Assembly: GCF_019578655.1 (NCBI RefSeq)
Contig: NC_063264.1
Span: 1,550,001-1,614,000, forward strand
DNA: 64,000 nt
Direction of reading: 5' to 3'
Source of the DNA: Ricinus communis
Lineage: Eukaryota > Streptophyta > Magnoliopsida > Malpighiales > Euphorbiaceae
Every line of letters begins with the position of its first letter. Within the stretch, counting starts at the first letter, position 1. The notes beneath the pieces were generated by a model. The model was not told where the DNA came from. It ran no database searches and worked only from the letters and a program-made list of their open reading frames with translations. Of the stretch, positions 47,310-59,019 are shown piece by piece. Position numbers and translations under genes: made by a program.

Positions 47310-47701
47310 AGAATGCCATAGGAATAGGCAAGCTTTTTCTCTGTTCCCAATTTCCATTGCTGGGGCAATTCAACTTTTATGTTGAATGGCTCAGCATTTA
47401 TCATCTTGTGATTATATTTTTTTTCTTCTTTTTTGTAATTCTAGTTTACTGACAATGGTTAGCTGCGAAATGTATTATGTTTAACTTATTATGACGTAGA
47501 TGTACTTCCAGAAGGTGAAGAGACCTTGTAATAGTTTGAATTAATTTCAATTGTAGAATGGGCTTTGTTATCATTGTAATATTTTAGTCCTCTTACTATC
47601 ATTTTCTTTTTCTTTTTTCTCGTATTTTTAAGTTCTGGTAAACTTTATTGTATATTTGATTTTAACTAATACTTTTATAACTTTGCTGCTGTGTCCTTCC
47701 T
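47310..47701. other. CAP-H2 3' flank
   Basis: 3' untranslated and flanking DNA up to the hAT element. No gene seen. Confidence 0.5.
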
Positions 47702-47709
47702 CTCGGAGG

Positions 47710-48231
47710 TAGACCTGTTCATGGGCCTGGGTATCCGCTTGGCCCGTTCAGGCCCGCACTCTTCGAGCCGGGTTGGACAATAATTTTTGTGTACAAGTCC
47801 GGCCCGGCCTGAACCCATAAAAAGCTCGAATTTTTGGGGTCGGGTTTGGAATTTCCATAAAAATCCAAGTCTAGCCCGGCCCAGCCCGATGTTTAGTTTA
47901 ATTAGGAAAAAAAAATGTCATATCTAGTATTTAAACTTGTGATTTTTAACTTATAATTAAGTGTTACTTACCACTTAGCTACCTATTATTTTTATTTATA
48001 ATTTTATTGTTATTAATAATATATTTAAATAAAATTAAACTCAAGCCCGACCCGAACCCGCACAGCCCGAACCTGCACAGTCCGATCCGAACCCGCCCAG
48101 ACCCGATCCGTATTTACAGGTTTAACAATTGGTCGGGCCGGGCCAAGCTTTTTAAAAAAAATTCAGGCTCGGATTTGGTGAGATATTAAAAATTTCGTGT
48201 TTGTTGAAATAAAGTCCCATAAACAGGTCTA
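47710..48231. mobile_element. non-autonomous hAT element (522 bp)
   Basis: Terminal inverted repeats TAGACCTGTTCATGGG (left) and, inverted, TAGACCTGTTTATGGG (right) flank GC-rich, GGCCC/CCCG-rich subterminal sequence with an AT-rich centre. The flanking 8-bp direct repeats are CTCGGAGG (47702-47709) and CTCGGAAG (48232-48239), seven of eight matching. An 8-bp duplication and this terminus type are hAT features. No transposase is encoded. Confidence 0.87.
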
Positions 48232-48324
48232 CTCGGAAGTATCTACAATATAGATTTGCGTTTTGGAAGCACAACAAAATACATTAAATTCATACTGCAA
48301 GTTAAAATCCGCTGCAAAATCTAA

Positions 48325-48411
48325 TTCAAAACGATGTTTACATTACTAATGCACAATTAGTTCAAAACGATGTTTACAATTACTAATGCACAATTAGTTC
48401 AAACGATGTTT
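48325..48411. repeat. short tandem repeat, ~36-bp unit, about 2.4 copies
   Basis: Units beginning TTCAAAACGATGTTTACA and ending CACAATTAG at 48325-48360 and 48361-48397, then a partial third copy. They lie between the hAT element and the orphan ALDH22A1-like exon. Confidence 0.9.
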
Positions 48412-48626
48412 GCTCTCTGAACTCTAATTAAACACGTCAAGTATACAAATCAAGAATTAATACAAATAGGAAAGAAAAAAACTTACATAAATAAAGCTAT
48501 TCTCTTCCTTTTGATTCCCATCTAAAACTGTCATAACAATCGAATCCACCATCATAACTATTAACTACCAAATATAACAAACATAAAGTTGCAGATGGCG
48601 ACAAATCGTAAACAAATCGTAATTAC

Positions 48627-48738
48627 CATCGGATGCATCGACGTCAATTGAAGGCACATTGGTCGGGATAAGCATCAACAAGAACCGGCAAATCGCACAG
48701 GCAAAAGCGAGCACGATTATTGGCCACCAGAAAGCCAT
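48627..48738 (-). pseudogene. ALDH22A1: orphan first exon of an ALDH22A1-like aldehyde dehydrogenase
   Basis: From ATG 48738 the minus strand encodes 37 residues ([18 protein letters not shown]..., then [11 protein letters not shown]) that match the membrane-anchor N-terminus of plant ALDH22A1 as I know it. A GTAATT donor follows at 48626, at the codon where the family sequence continues with Val-Leu. No further ALDH exon follows on the minus strand before CAP-H2; the space holds repeats and the hAT element. The full enzyme would be about 600 residues. It is therefore a partial duplicate, although the start codon, hydrophobic anchor and splice donor are intact. Confidence 0.72.
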
Positions 48739-51591
48739 TGTTACGATGTCTGTTATGCTCAAGGGAACTCAAAATCTAGGGCTTCACTAGCACATGAGTG
48801 AGACCAAATACTTGAATCTAATGAGAGAAATATTTTTAAATTTCTTATTTATGTATTAATTTCAGGCTTTCTGCAAGTAACAGGTTGTGAGGAATATTTA
48901 AAAAAATGAAAGAAAACAAAAGCAATAGAAGAAAACAATGCTAAACTGTGTTACTTCATGTCCATTTTACACTAGAAAACTAAACCATTGAAATTGAATT
49001 AGGTGGGTTATAATTCTCATAGAAGACGTGTATCTTCCAAATCACAAAATTAAACACTATTAAGTATTGACTTTACTATGTTCGTTTGTTTATACCATAA
49101 AAGGCCAAAAAATAAGTATGTAAAGCAATTAGCAAACCGTGTGGGGCAAACAAACATGGTCAGATCAGATGTCGTGTTATTGGAGTAAAAGAAATGGGAC
49201 CTAAAGAAAACAAAGCTGTACCGATCATAATAATTCAGTCAAGTTTCAATCTCATCCGTTCATTTGACTTACTTTTTCTACTTGTAATGCTTACGCTCTG
49301 TGTTTCTTTATAGAAAAAAAGTCATTATACGCACTCAGATTCACGTGAACCCGCGGCAAAATCATGACAAAATATCTGATCTAGCCATTATCCGCAGCAT
49401 ATTTGGAGTGACGTTGAGTTTCAAATAAAGGCAAAACGTTAAACAGAATTGAAGAAGAGAGTCCAAAAGAATATCCTACACTGCTTCTGTCTTGAAGATA
49501 AAACTGCACAGAAAAGCTTTTACAGTTTTGTAGGTGGTACAGAAGGAACTGGGTAAATGAGAACAGAAGGGGTTAAAATGAGAACAAAAAGAAATTCGCT
49601 ATCGTTTATTAAACTTCTGGTTAAGTGGGGTTTGTATAGAACGCAGGAAGAAATGACTCCTGGGGTCAATATTGCTTTGGAAGTCGTTGAGCAAGAAAAA
49701 GGACTAGTTTTGAATCTTGATTAAGTTGGAGTTTTTAAACCCTGGAGAAGCTTTTATTTAAATATTGTACACATTTAGAATATATAATATCAATAATAAC
49801 ATAACATAATGCCTTTGAAACAGCCAATATAGACTATTCTTAATTGGCTTGTGTATGCATTATGATTGGTCGTGTGATATGGACAAAACTCAGACAGCTT
49901 CGATTCAGCTACCTTCTGCATATATATATATACTACGAACATACATGTACAATCTGTCCCTCGTATATTATATTTATATATGATTTCCACTTGCAATTGC
50001 ATGTGAAACGAGTAATAGATTTTCCTACTCTATTCATTTCCTTTTTTCCTTTTCTCCCTTGTGTGGAAATCTATAATAAAATTATATGTTTACATGACTC
50101 AAGGTAACTAAAGAGGATGAAAATACAGGAAATAGAGTAAAACAATATTGTATAAACACAAAAGAAGGTCAACCCATAGTAATCTTACAATGGATAATGA
50201 ACCATTGAAAATCGAAACCAGAGGTTTTATTTTATCACGTAACATGCTTTACAAGTAATAAATCTTGACAATTTTGTATGAAAACTTGACTAGAGGGGAA
50301 TTTCCAAGCGAGTTGAGAATTCGTCTTCACTAGCATATTAGTAACTCTTTTTATAAATATAAAATAAGTAACTCACTATATTTTGTAACCTCAATGCATT
50401 ACCGCTAAAAAAGTAAAAAGAAATACATCATTTTTTATTTTCAAAATTATTAATTTAAATGACATTATTCATATAAACACCTACTTAAGACACCAATAAA
50501 CGACTAATGCTATTACAGTCTCTAGATATTTTTTCTTAAACTCCTACTAAAAACTACGACTAGTGTCATCTCTTATGTTGGTAACATTAATCACCAACGG
50601 TAAATTTTATTTTTTTTGTTGTTGAAATAATATCTAAAAAGGTCTAATTTTTTATAATAGTCCGGAGTGGTTCCACATAAATAAATTTGAGCAAAATTGA
50701 GTAATTGCACGTACCATCTTTGGTTTTTGTTGTTTGGTAAATGATTTTGGTTCTCTTAAGATAATTGCATTGCAATAAATAATTGGCCATATCACCAAAT
50801 GATATATTGTCGTGGTTAGCTTCCCAAATTTAACTAGAATAAACTCATATTATCAATTTTGTCACGATTCATCCCTTAAGCTTTTAAGTGAACAGAAATG
50901 GCAACTCATAATTTAATTGATCAAAATGAAGTGGCAAACGATTACACATTATCACGTAGACATTTGAGATTAAAAAAATAAAAATTGAAAAGAAATCAAA
51001 TAGTTTACTTAACTTACTAGACCGACATTTCTATATCTTTTTGTCTTTTGTCAATTTTGAAATATCTGAAATTTTCAATTGATAATTATTTATTTATATT
51101 ACAGATTAGTCTGAGCGGTACACTATTGGCCTCCTGGGTCATATTTTGATTAATGGATGATTCATTAATTAATATTCCAATAACAAACACTGAGGGACTT
51201 TGTTCTTTTCAATTATTGCTGCAAACGATAATTTGCTTCAACCTCAAGGATGTTTCCTACCTCCCTTCCTTTCCTTTCTCAAGTGGATCTTCCCATTATT
51301 CTTTTCTATTTTTCAACAAATTCCCTAATAACCATCAAATTGCAAATGACAAAATAACTTATCATCATTAGTAAAATTTAAAATAATTAAATCAATGAAA
51401 TGAGAAAAATATATACAAGTCAAAAGTCAAACCGCCAACACAAGGCGGCCACGGAATCCAAAACAATGGACCCGTCACAACCGCGCCTACACAAAATTTC
51501 CGCACTCAATAGTTTCTCTTGCAGACAACACCCTCGAGACCCGAGAGCAGATACACCTGACAATAGCCGCATGTTTCTCTTCTACTTTACC
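48739..51591. other. intergenic, AT-rich, no gene seen
   Basis: The first few hundred bases may be duplicated ALDH22A1 promoter. The rest is AT-rich with low-complexity chance frames. Nothing supported. Confidence 0.5.
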
Positions 51592-52470
51592 TCACACAAC
51601 TGAGTCACTACCCAGTTTACCATGAGTTTGACTCGTCCCCTCTATATCGATCGAGGATCCACCGCCGCAACTCGCCGGTGTAATACCTGAAGAAGGAGAT
51701 GATGCGTTTCCTCTTCTTTCTCTACTTAAAATCCTCCTAAACGACAGCATACGACTCATCGGCGATCTGTAAGACGACGGTGACTCGGTGGCTGGCTCGT
51801 CTTCGAAAACTCCATTTCTTCTAGGCACTTCTATCGTAACTCCAACAAACTCGGCTGGTTTCCGTCTGCCATTAAACGACGACGTAGAAGCAACCCCATC
51901 AACGCGGTTCTCCTCATGTTGACAGGTGACACATAAACCAGCTCTAGACCCGGTTTCATTAATCTCTGAATTTACCCGAACCGAGTCTTCGGGAACGGGT
52001 TCAACAGCAGAACGGCAAAGAGGACACGTGGAGTGAGAATGGAACCACATGTCAATACATTCAATGTGAAAGCTGTGATTGCACTTGGGCAAAGTCCGAC
52101 CCCTTTCATTTTCTTCAAACTCGGATAAACAAACCGCGCACTCAATAGGATCCGGGTGGGTTTTCGAAGAGTAAGCAAAAACAGGGAGAGTGTTTAACAC
52201 AGCTGCATCGAGTCCACGAGAGGGGACCGTGACATTATTTGCGTTAGAAGGGTCAACGTAGAAGATAAGGTGAGCACGGCGGTTACGAGCACGGCGGTGC
52301 TGGCGGCGGCGAGCGTTGAGAAGGTACCAGCGAGCGTAGAGGTGGAGGCAGACCATCATGATGACAACGAAGAAAAGAATAATAATAGCGCTTAGCATAA
52401 TTTTACCGCTCAGAGCGTAGCCTTTGGTTGTTGAGTATTCATTATCAGCATCTGGACTTGCTGGATCCAT
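51592..52470 (-). CDS. ATL-type RING-H2 E3 ubiquitin ligase, 292 aa
   Basis: Membrane-bound E3 ligase of the plant ATL family, which transfers ubiquitin from E2 enzymes to substrates. Intronless, as most ATL genes are. ATG at 52470 (MDPASPDADNEYS). One transmembrane segment at about 24-46 is followed by an Arg-rich stretch (54-66), then the family GLD motif (GLDAAVLNTLPVFAY, about 86-100). The RING-H2 domain spans 111-152 with all ligands visible: C111, C114, C130, H132, H135, C138, C149 and C152. A Ser-rich C-terminal tail with RMLSFRRILSRERR resembles the ATL2/ATL5 group. It lies about 5 kb from CAP-H2. In Arabidopsis I recall ATL2 (At3g16720) next to the CAP-H2 gene (At3g16730), so this may be the ATL2 orthologue. 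Confidence 0.93.
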   Translation of the reverse strand: MDPASPDADNEYSTTKGYALSGKIMLSAIIILFFVVIMMVCLHLYARWYLLNARRRQHRRARNRRAHLIFYVDPSNANNVTVPSRGLDAAVLNTLPVFAYSSKTHPDPIECAVCLSEFEENERGRTLPKCNHSFHIECIDMWFHSHSTCPLCRSAVEPVPEDSVRVNSEINETGSRAGLCVTCQHEENRVDGVASTSSFNGRRKPAEFVGVTIEVPRRNGVFEDEPATESPSSYRSPMSRMLSFRRILSRERRGNASSPSSGITPASCGGGSSIDIEGTSQTHGKLGSDSVV

Positions 52471-52473
52471 CAC

Positions 52474-53291
52474 TGGTTATTGGGTGAGGAGAGAGTGTTT
52501 TTGTGTATTGTATGTGTTCCGAGTGCGGAAAGAAAGAAGAAGGGGATTTTATTTAGCAGAGGATGGAGAAAAGGAAGGTTCTTGAGGGTTTCTATGAAAT
52601 GGTGTCAGTGGGCACAATATAATATGCTATGCACTTTTCTAATATCTCTGCTCATTCTAATTCTGCTGTTAAAAAACAGTGTCAAAGTATATATGTACCT
52701 ATCAAAAGACGCCAGTGTTGACGCGGGATTTTTCTTATTACGTCAATATTATTATCCTCTATATTTTATTTTTCTTTGACAACAAGAAATAAACTGTAAT
52801 TAATATAATTAGCTTAATAGAATACACATTTCACAAAGAAAAAAAATGGAACTTGCACTGTAAATCTAAAGTGCCTAATTAATAGGACATAAATTGAGTA
52901 GTTCAACTTATATAATTCATTTCCTTTCTATGAAAATAAAAATCTTGTTATAAATGTGGATGCCTAATTAACAGGGAATAAATTGAGTAGTTCAACTTAT
53001 ATGATTCTTATAATAAGATACCAGATTGAATGCCTAATTAATAGGCACAAATTGAGTAATCTTTACTTCTAATTTTAATTTTTTAAAATTAAAAAGTTAA
53101 AAATAAAATATATAAACCGAGGGGTCCATCCTTGATCAATTTTACCAAAATCTGCAACTGTTACACAAAGCAGCAGGAGGCACGCTCGTTGAAGTTCAAC
53201 CATTACGCTACTTACTGAGCTTTCGCTCGCTGCCGCATTGTATTCGCTGACCTGATCCGCTTTAGGTGAAGCTACTCCTTTTCTGTTTTGT
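52474..53291. other. ATL promoter and intergenic repeats
   Basis: The minus-strand ATL leader and promoter, then AT-rich DNA with a dispersed three-copy repeat. No gene seen. Confidence 0.5.
52871..53060. repeat. three spaced direct repeat copies
   Basis: Copies at about 52871-52920, 52960-53010 and 53030-53060 share GCCTAATTAA, then ATAAATTGAGTAGTTCAACT. The third is partial. Confidence 0.8.
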
Positions 53292-53300
53292 TATTTTTTT

Positions 53301-55051
53301 GGCAAAACCTATAATTTAGCCCATAAACTATTAACATTTATTTCAATAGACCTCCGTACAAATAATTTATTTAATTGAGCCCTCAAACTATTAATTAGGC
53401 TCATTTGAAGGACTTTTTTGATGGCCCTCTAATGCGTGCTCAAAACGCTCTTAACAGCGTTAAAAATAATAAGAAATGTCAACATGAAAAATAAAATACA
53501 CGTGTGAAAAGTTAGTTTCGAAACTCTAAAATTAAGGTTCCCTTTAAATTGTAGCATCTTATTTTTTCTTTTCCTCTACCACCATCGAACTGTAGAAGAA
53601 AATGGAAGGTGGCAATGCAGATGGATCTGATGGAAGCGATTTTCTTTTCAATGATGCCTATTTAGAAGCCATTAAAGATCACATTGTTCATTATCTGTAT
53701 GGAGCTCGTGCAGAACTATTTGTTTCAATGAGTGAAAATAACCCAAATAGAAATTTCTGGAGGTGCTCTTTTAGGGTATATCATGGACTTTAAAATCTCT
53801 AATGCACTTTTTTTTTCTACATTTCTTGGGCAAGATTAAACACGGTTTTTATTTATTTATTTTGCAGCCATCACTTTACATATACATTAAATGGCATGAT
53901 GAGTGGAAGAGTGAAAGGTCTCTTGCTTTGTTGAATGAAGTAAGGACAATGAACCTGCATCTTCATCGAGCCATGAAGGATATCGAAGCATTAAGGAAAC
54001 AAATTGGTTCTTTGAATGAAGTTGTGACCGAGGCAAATCAAGAAGCCAAGTGTTGTAAGTTTAGTAGAGATTCTTACAGGGCTGTGTTTATTATTGTTGC
54101 AGGGTTGTTTTCGTTCAAGCTATTTTTGTAGCTTTTACTGTTTAGGTGTTATATCCATGGACAATATTTTGGTTCAATGTTTAGGACCATATACTTGTTG
54201 AAATTGTTGGCTCATAATTTGCTAAAGATTAAAAATAACCTGGTATTTTCTGCATTATATTTATAGTGAGTTAATATTAATAAGACTAATCAAAATGTAT
54301 TAAAAGCAACATTGATTAACATTGAATAAATAACATCCCAAATATTACAAAATAAAGGCAGTCTAGCTACTTGAATAATACAAAAATAATAAGTGCAAAG
54401 AAGTTAATTATCAAGTATCAATTAACAGAATTTGTTACAAAATCAATTACTTTGGGTGTTGCTCCCGCCAAAAGACATGCTTCCTTGAACCATTATCTTT
54501 ATCTTTTTGTGCCAATGTTGATCCATCTTTAACAAACCAATTTGCACTTTGATATTGAATACCTTATGCCTGTAAACATGCTATCCGTGATAGCTTCCTC
54601 TTTGAAATATATCCTTTTTTTCAAATATGCTATCAATAATTCCCACATCAATATCCCTAGAACTGCTGCATGGATTTATTATAGTCATATTAGAAGGACA
54701 AGTACCACCTTTGGTGCTACAACTTACATGTTCTTTGTTAATAGCTCCCTTATTAACTTTAGTATTTGTCCTTGTATATAAAATTCCAATAACCATTTAA
54801 AATATGGCTAAAACTTTTTGAAACAGAGATTATAATGAGTGAATGAGCTTAACCTTTACTTTTCTCTTTCAACTTAGTATGATTGTAGTATTCTATGAGG
54901 GCTTCTTCTTAGAATGACACCAAAGGATTGTCAAAAAAGCTCTTCAAATAAGCCTAATTAATAGTTTGAGGGCTCAATTAAATAAATTATTTATACATGG
55001 GCCTGTTGAAATAAATGCTAATAGTCCAGGGGCCAAATTGTGGGTTTTACC
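53301..55051. mobile_element. MULE with ~120-bp terminal inverted repeats carrying a gene
   Basis: The left end (53301-53423) and right end (54929-55051) are inverted repeats of about 123 bases. They share GGYAAAACCYA ends and a long identical core around AATAATTTATTTAATTGAGC. The flanking 9-bp repeats match at eight of nine positions (TATTTTTTT at 53292-53300, TATTCTTTT at 55052-55060), the Mutator signature. Inside lies a two-exon gene (53602-54131) that is not a transposase. Confidence 0.85.
53602..54131 (+). CDS. GRF-finger-like / coiled-coil / membrane-tail protein inside the MULE, 145 aa
   Basis: Two exons, 53602-53775 and 53868-54131, join in phase 0. The first half has an NPNRNFWRC word and, after the junction, IKWHDEW. 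Together they recall the second half of a plant GRF-type zinc finger (NPGRxFxxC ... FxWxDE). The first Cys pair expected upstream is absent (AELFVSMSENN), so the finger looks incomplete. A heptad-like helix follows (about 75-115, with ALRKQIGSLNEVV), then a C-terminal hydrophobic segment (VFIIVAGLFSFKLFL) that could be a tail anchor. Plant GRF proteins of this short architecture are known by pattern, but I cannot name a function. Whether this copy is expressed is unknown. Confidence 0.6.
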
Positions 55052-55060
55052 TATTCTTTT

Positions 55061-58000
55061 TAGCTTCCATTCGCTTTTGAAGAAATTGCCTGCTCCTTCC
55101 ACTCACATGTTTTTCTAATATTCAATAGTCTTCTTTATAATTTTAGATGCATTTCAGTCTTTTCTTTAGTTATTATTCTTATCCTTTTTCTGGCGGCTTA
55201 TTTATTAATTTTAAAAAAATAGTAAGAGCACCTTGTTACACATTTTCTTTTATTTATTTATTATATTGACTAGCCACTCGCAAATCTTATTAAACTATTA
55301 ATGGTTACTTATTAATTAAAAAAGATATAAATTCTGGAGGTAAGAAAATGGGGAGAAAATAATTTTAGTGTTTAGAAAAAAGAGAAAAAACATAGTTAAA
55401 GAAAAAGAGTGGAAATTTGCTAGTTCTTAGCGTGAAATTAAATCATATAATTAAAAACTTGCTTAATTTTAATATTTAAATTATGTGAATACAAGAAAAT
55501 TACGAGACTTTTATTTTTTGTTGATTTAGTTATAATTATTTTGTTGATGTTTGTAGAGGAAAAACATAGCACCGGCTTTAATACAACAATTCTGATTTAT
55601 AATAGTATTTGCTAGGAATATTACTCCATTCATTTTATATTAATGTTACTTTTTAGTAAAAATCAGTTAAACTATTCTAGTAGGTATTTTAAAATTTATA
55701 TTACACTTATTTCAACATAAGAATAAAAAATGAGAAAATAAATTAATATTAAATTGAATATATAAAAATAAAATAGGTAATTGAAATTTTTTTAATTTAA
55801 AAATAAAAATAAAATAAAAGTAATATTATATATTTAGATTAGCATATTAACAAAATCAGCATCATAATGGAGTCTCCATTCATTGGATATACTGCGCAAG
55901 GGCTAGCGAAGTAATGGAGCAGCCCGTTCCTATTCAAGCCTTCAAGGCTGCCAAGGATGGTTCTTTGCTACTCCATAATTTCCTTTGACCTGCATAACTC
56001 ATTTCCCTTGACAGTGACGTGGGTTTTTTCTTTTACACGTTTCTTCCTTTAGAAAAAAGGAAGAAGGAAAAAAAAATCTTAACAGTTATGTTGGGCTTTT
56101 AACTGGACTCTTACGCTCACAAAAACTTTCTAATAAGCGAGTATGGTCCATATTATTGGCAGTTTGGACATTAAAGAATGAGCCCACTGAGAGAACCCAC
56201 CCATTAAATACACATTGTAATTTGGATGGCTGTTGCCTGTAGGTGGAGATTATATTCCAGACATGAACTACTATGCCTTTGTATTAATTTGGATGGTCTG
56301 AGCATTGAAGCTTGGAGTTAAAAGAAAACGGAATTAAATCTGAAATCACTAGCACTTTAAGATTTAATGCTGAGATATGCAACTATTTGGTCCTAAAGTA
56401 AAGCCTGTCTCAGTTAGAAAACGCTGAATACGTGTTGTAATCAAAATAATACGAGAACGCAAATCAGCCCCTACTCACTGTCAGTTTTTTTATTTATTTA
56501 ATGATTAAATTGAACCATGAGTCGCTCTGCACGTGAAGTCTTGATACAATCCTCACTCAGGGTCTCCACAACTCTTGTGATCATTATTACATAATTTCTC
56601 CAGGGAAGACCCGTGCCTGGATTTGCACAAGTTTAGTTCGTTGTTTTCCCGTGAAGGAGACAAATAACCTACCTAATTAATCGGTACTTCAACAATTAGA
56701 AACCTAGGTTTCATTATAATTTATGGGCTTGATTTATAAAATAATTTTTTATACAAAGTACGGGAAATATAAATATTGAAAATTTAGTGTATTACTAATA
56801 AAGTTGTGGCAAGAAAATATATGTTTTTATTTTTATTAAATTTCGTACCGAATTTTTATTTTTATTTTTTGTTTTTCCAATGACAAACATAGAGTCGCTA
56901 ATATGGGAAGTCTTAGTTAAGATTTAAATATTTAATTTAATCTATAGATTAGTTAAGCTTGCAATATTAAATACATGGGTTATAGTAATCTATACGTCAT
57001 ATGTAATCCTTTTCTTATAAGCGAAATATTAACTAATTGGGATGGTGTTGATCAGGATTCACCGACAAACTGACACATGATCACCATGGCTAACACTGGT
57101 TACATGGGTGGGTAGACTACTAAATCTTGGTGCACAGCAATCGCATTAAAGTTTTGGGAGACAAAAATGAAACCTAGCTACATCTATTATTACAAGTCGT
57201 ACACGGGCAGCATCAAAATCAGTCTTCTCTTATTTGAGAAAAAAGAAGAAAAAGTAAGCGTGCTTGATTTCATCTGCAAAATATTAATTTGGGCGAAGTC
57301 AGGTTCCTTAATTACCAGAATTCTAAAAGCATTAAAAACAGAGACATTTTATTGGGTTTCTCTACTTTAAGCAATCTCTCGGTGGCAGCAGCAGGTTTCT
57401 GCTCCATACCATGTGGGAGAGGGAGCATTTTGCCATAGGATAGCCTTACAGGCAGCAGCACAAGGAGGGCTTTATTATTCAATCTCCTACTGCCAGACAT
57501 GTGCATGAGATTCAATTAATGGCGTTAAATATAGAGGAAGTCGTACCTGTTCGTTGTGAGGATACTTATTTAGTGTGCTCATCCACATTGTGCCCGTCAA
57601 ATGCATAATCATCTGATTCTACATATTCTTCATTTGATTGATTGGGTAGGAACTTATGTAGGAGTGCACCTAATCATTTTCAATATTGAAAACCCATGTT
57701 ACACTATATTATCTGCTTCATTCGATTTTGATGAAATTAATTAAAATTAAAAGCCCATTTAAAATTTTGGCAAAAAAGTTTTCAAAAAATATTTTAGAGA
57801 CAAATTACTAGTTTTATGTTTTTTTCTGAAGCAATTTAAAAATAAATATAAAATTCACACAATTCTAAATACAATATGTGGTATTCATTTGATAAGATAA
57901 AATTGAATGATATTTTTATGGTAGATATAAATAAATCATTACATATTAAAAATAGAAAGATTTTGAATCAATATCTCAACATCTAACGCTAAATGTGGCA

Positions 58001-58129
58001 TGCACACAATCACACCAAATCATTTTTTTAATTGACAATAAGAAAAAATAAATCTAACAACTTTTACTATCGTCTATAGGGTTGGTTTTATGTTCCCCAA
58101 CGGCCATTCCCACCTTGAGCCCCTAAAGC

Positions 58130-58160
<31 letters not shown>

Positions 58161-58259
58161 AAATCCAACTTTCTCTCACTATCCAAATATTTTTATCTTT
58201 CTTGCTAAAGGAAATTGCAGTATTTTACTGGTTTGTGTGACCTGACCCGAATCCTCAGT
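55061..58259. other. intergenic, no gene seen
   Basis: AT-rich. A more balanced segment at about 57370-57515 stands out but has no tRNA, miRNA or protein motif that I recognise. Confidence 0.5.
58133..58158. repeat. poly(A) run, 26 bases
   Basis: Uninterrupted adenines about 175 bases upstream of the next gene. It could be a promoter poly(dA:dT) tract or a retroposon tail remnant. Confidence 0.95.
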
Positions 58260-58268
58260 TATAAATTA
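58260..58268 (+). promoter_or_regulatory. TATA box of the gene at 58334
   Basis: TATAAATTA, 66-74 bases upstream of the ATG. Confidence 0.6.
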
Positions 58269-58333
58269 AAACCAGGAGAAAGAAGTCACTTTTGACTTGC
58301 ACAGAGAGAGAAATAAACTGAAAAGGAGAGAAA

Positions 58334-59019
58334 ATGGCAAACAAGTCTCCTATATTCCCAATGCCAGAACCTCAACACTTCAGCGACTATGGCTTTGACC
58401 CACAAATCGACTACTTTCAGGTCTTACTCTTTTCTAAGTACATAGTTATTTATAGAGAGAATACATTCTTTGGTTTTGATGTTGTTTCTGAGACTGACCC
58501 ATATTAGCTTCTTCTTCTTCTTCTTCTTTTGTTTTTCTTTGTTTAAACAAGTTCTTGGAAGAAGCAAGAAAGCATAAGAGAGAAACAGCAAGGTCGATAG
58601 ATTCTTTACACTTCAAGCTTCAAAAACCCATTTCAAAAGATGAATACTCTAATAAAAAACCCCACAAGAACAAGAAGAAACGTTGGTGGAAAAAAGCTTT
58701 CTTGTTCTTGAAATGGAAATGGGTCCAGACCCAACAAGATGATTTTGCTGATGAAGATGTGCATAAAGCAAGGGCTAGAGCTTTCAGGGCATCGATATCA
58801 GGTCCTGTGTATATAACTGAAAGCAGAAGTGGGTCAAGTACTCCTTACAGGACGACTAGCCGCCCATCGTCAGGTCCACTGGCCGGAACTTTAACGCCAG
58901 CAAGAAAGGGTGATTTGGAGATACCATATTTGAGTCTTAGAGAGCTTAACGTGGAACAGCAACAGCAGCAGCATCAAAGGATGTCTACTTCTTCCATGCC
59001 AATATACTTGGTCACTTGA
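58334..59019 (+). CDS. plant-specific basic Ser-rich protein of unknown function, 184 aa
   Basis: Two exons, 58334-58420 and 58552-59019, join in phase 0. The protein starts MANKSPIFPMPEPQHFSDYG, then has a charged helix (FLEEARKHKRETARSIDSLH) and a strongly basic/aromatic patch (KKRWWKKAFLFLKWKW, about residues 68-83). A Ser/Thr/Pro-rich region follows (SGPVYITESRSGSSTPYR, RPSSGPLAGTLTP), then IPYLSLRELN and a short Gln run near the end. The basic/aromatic patch could bind membranes or nucleic acid, and the Ser/Thr-rich part looks phosphorylatable; both are guesses. I recognise this as a conserved plant-type architecture but not a named family. The TATA box and intact splice sites support a real gene. 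Confidence 0.8.

Noticed and set aside
53602..54131. MULE transposase in the element at 53301
   Set aside because: None of the MURA words or the SWIM finger are present; the product is a different small protein.
57370..57515. Possible miRNA or trans-acting siRNA precursor
   Set aside because: I looked for the main conserved plant miRNA sequences and a long stem by eye and found neither. Kept only as a compositional oddity.
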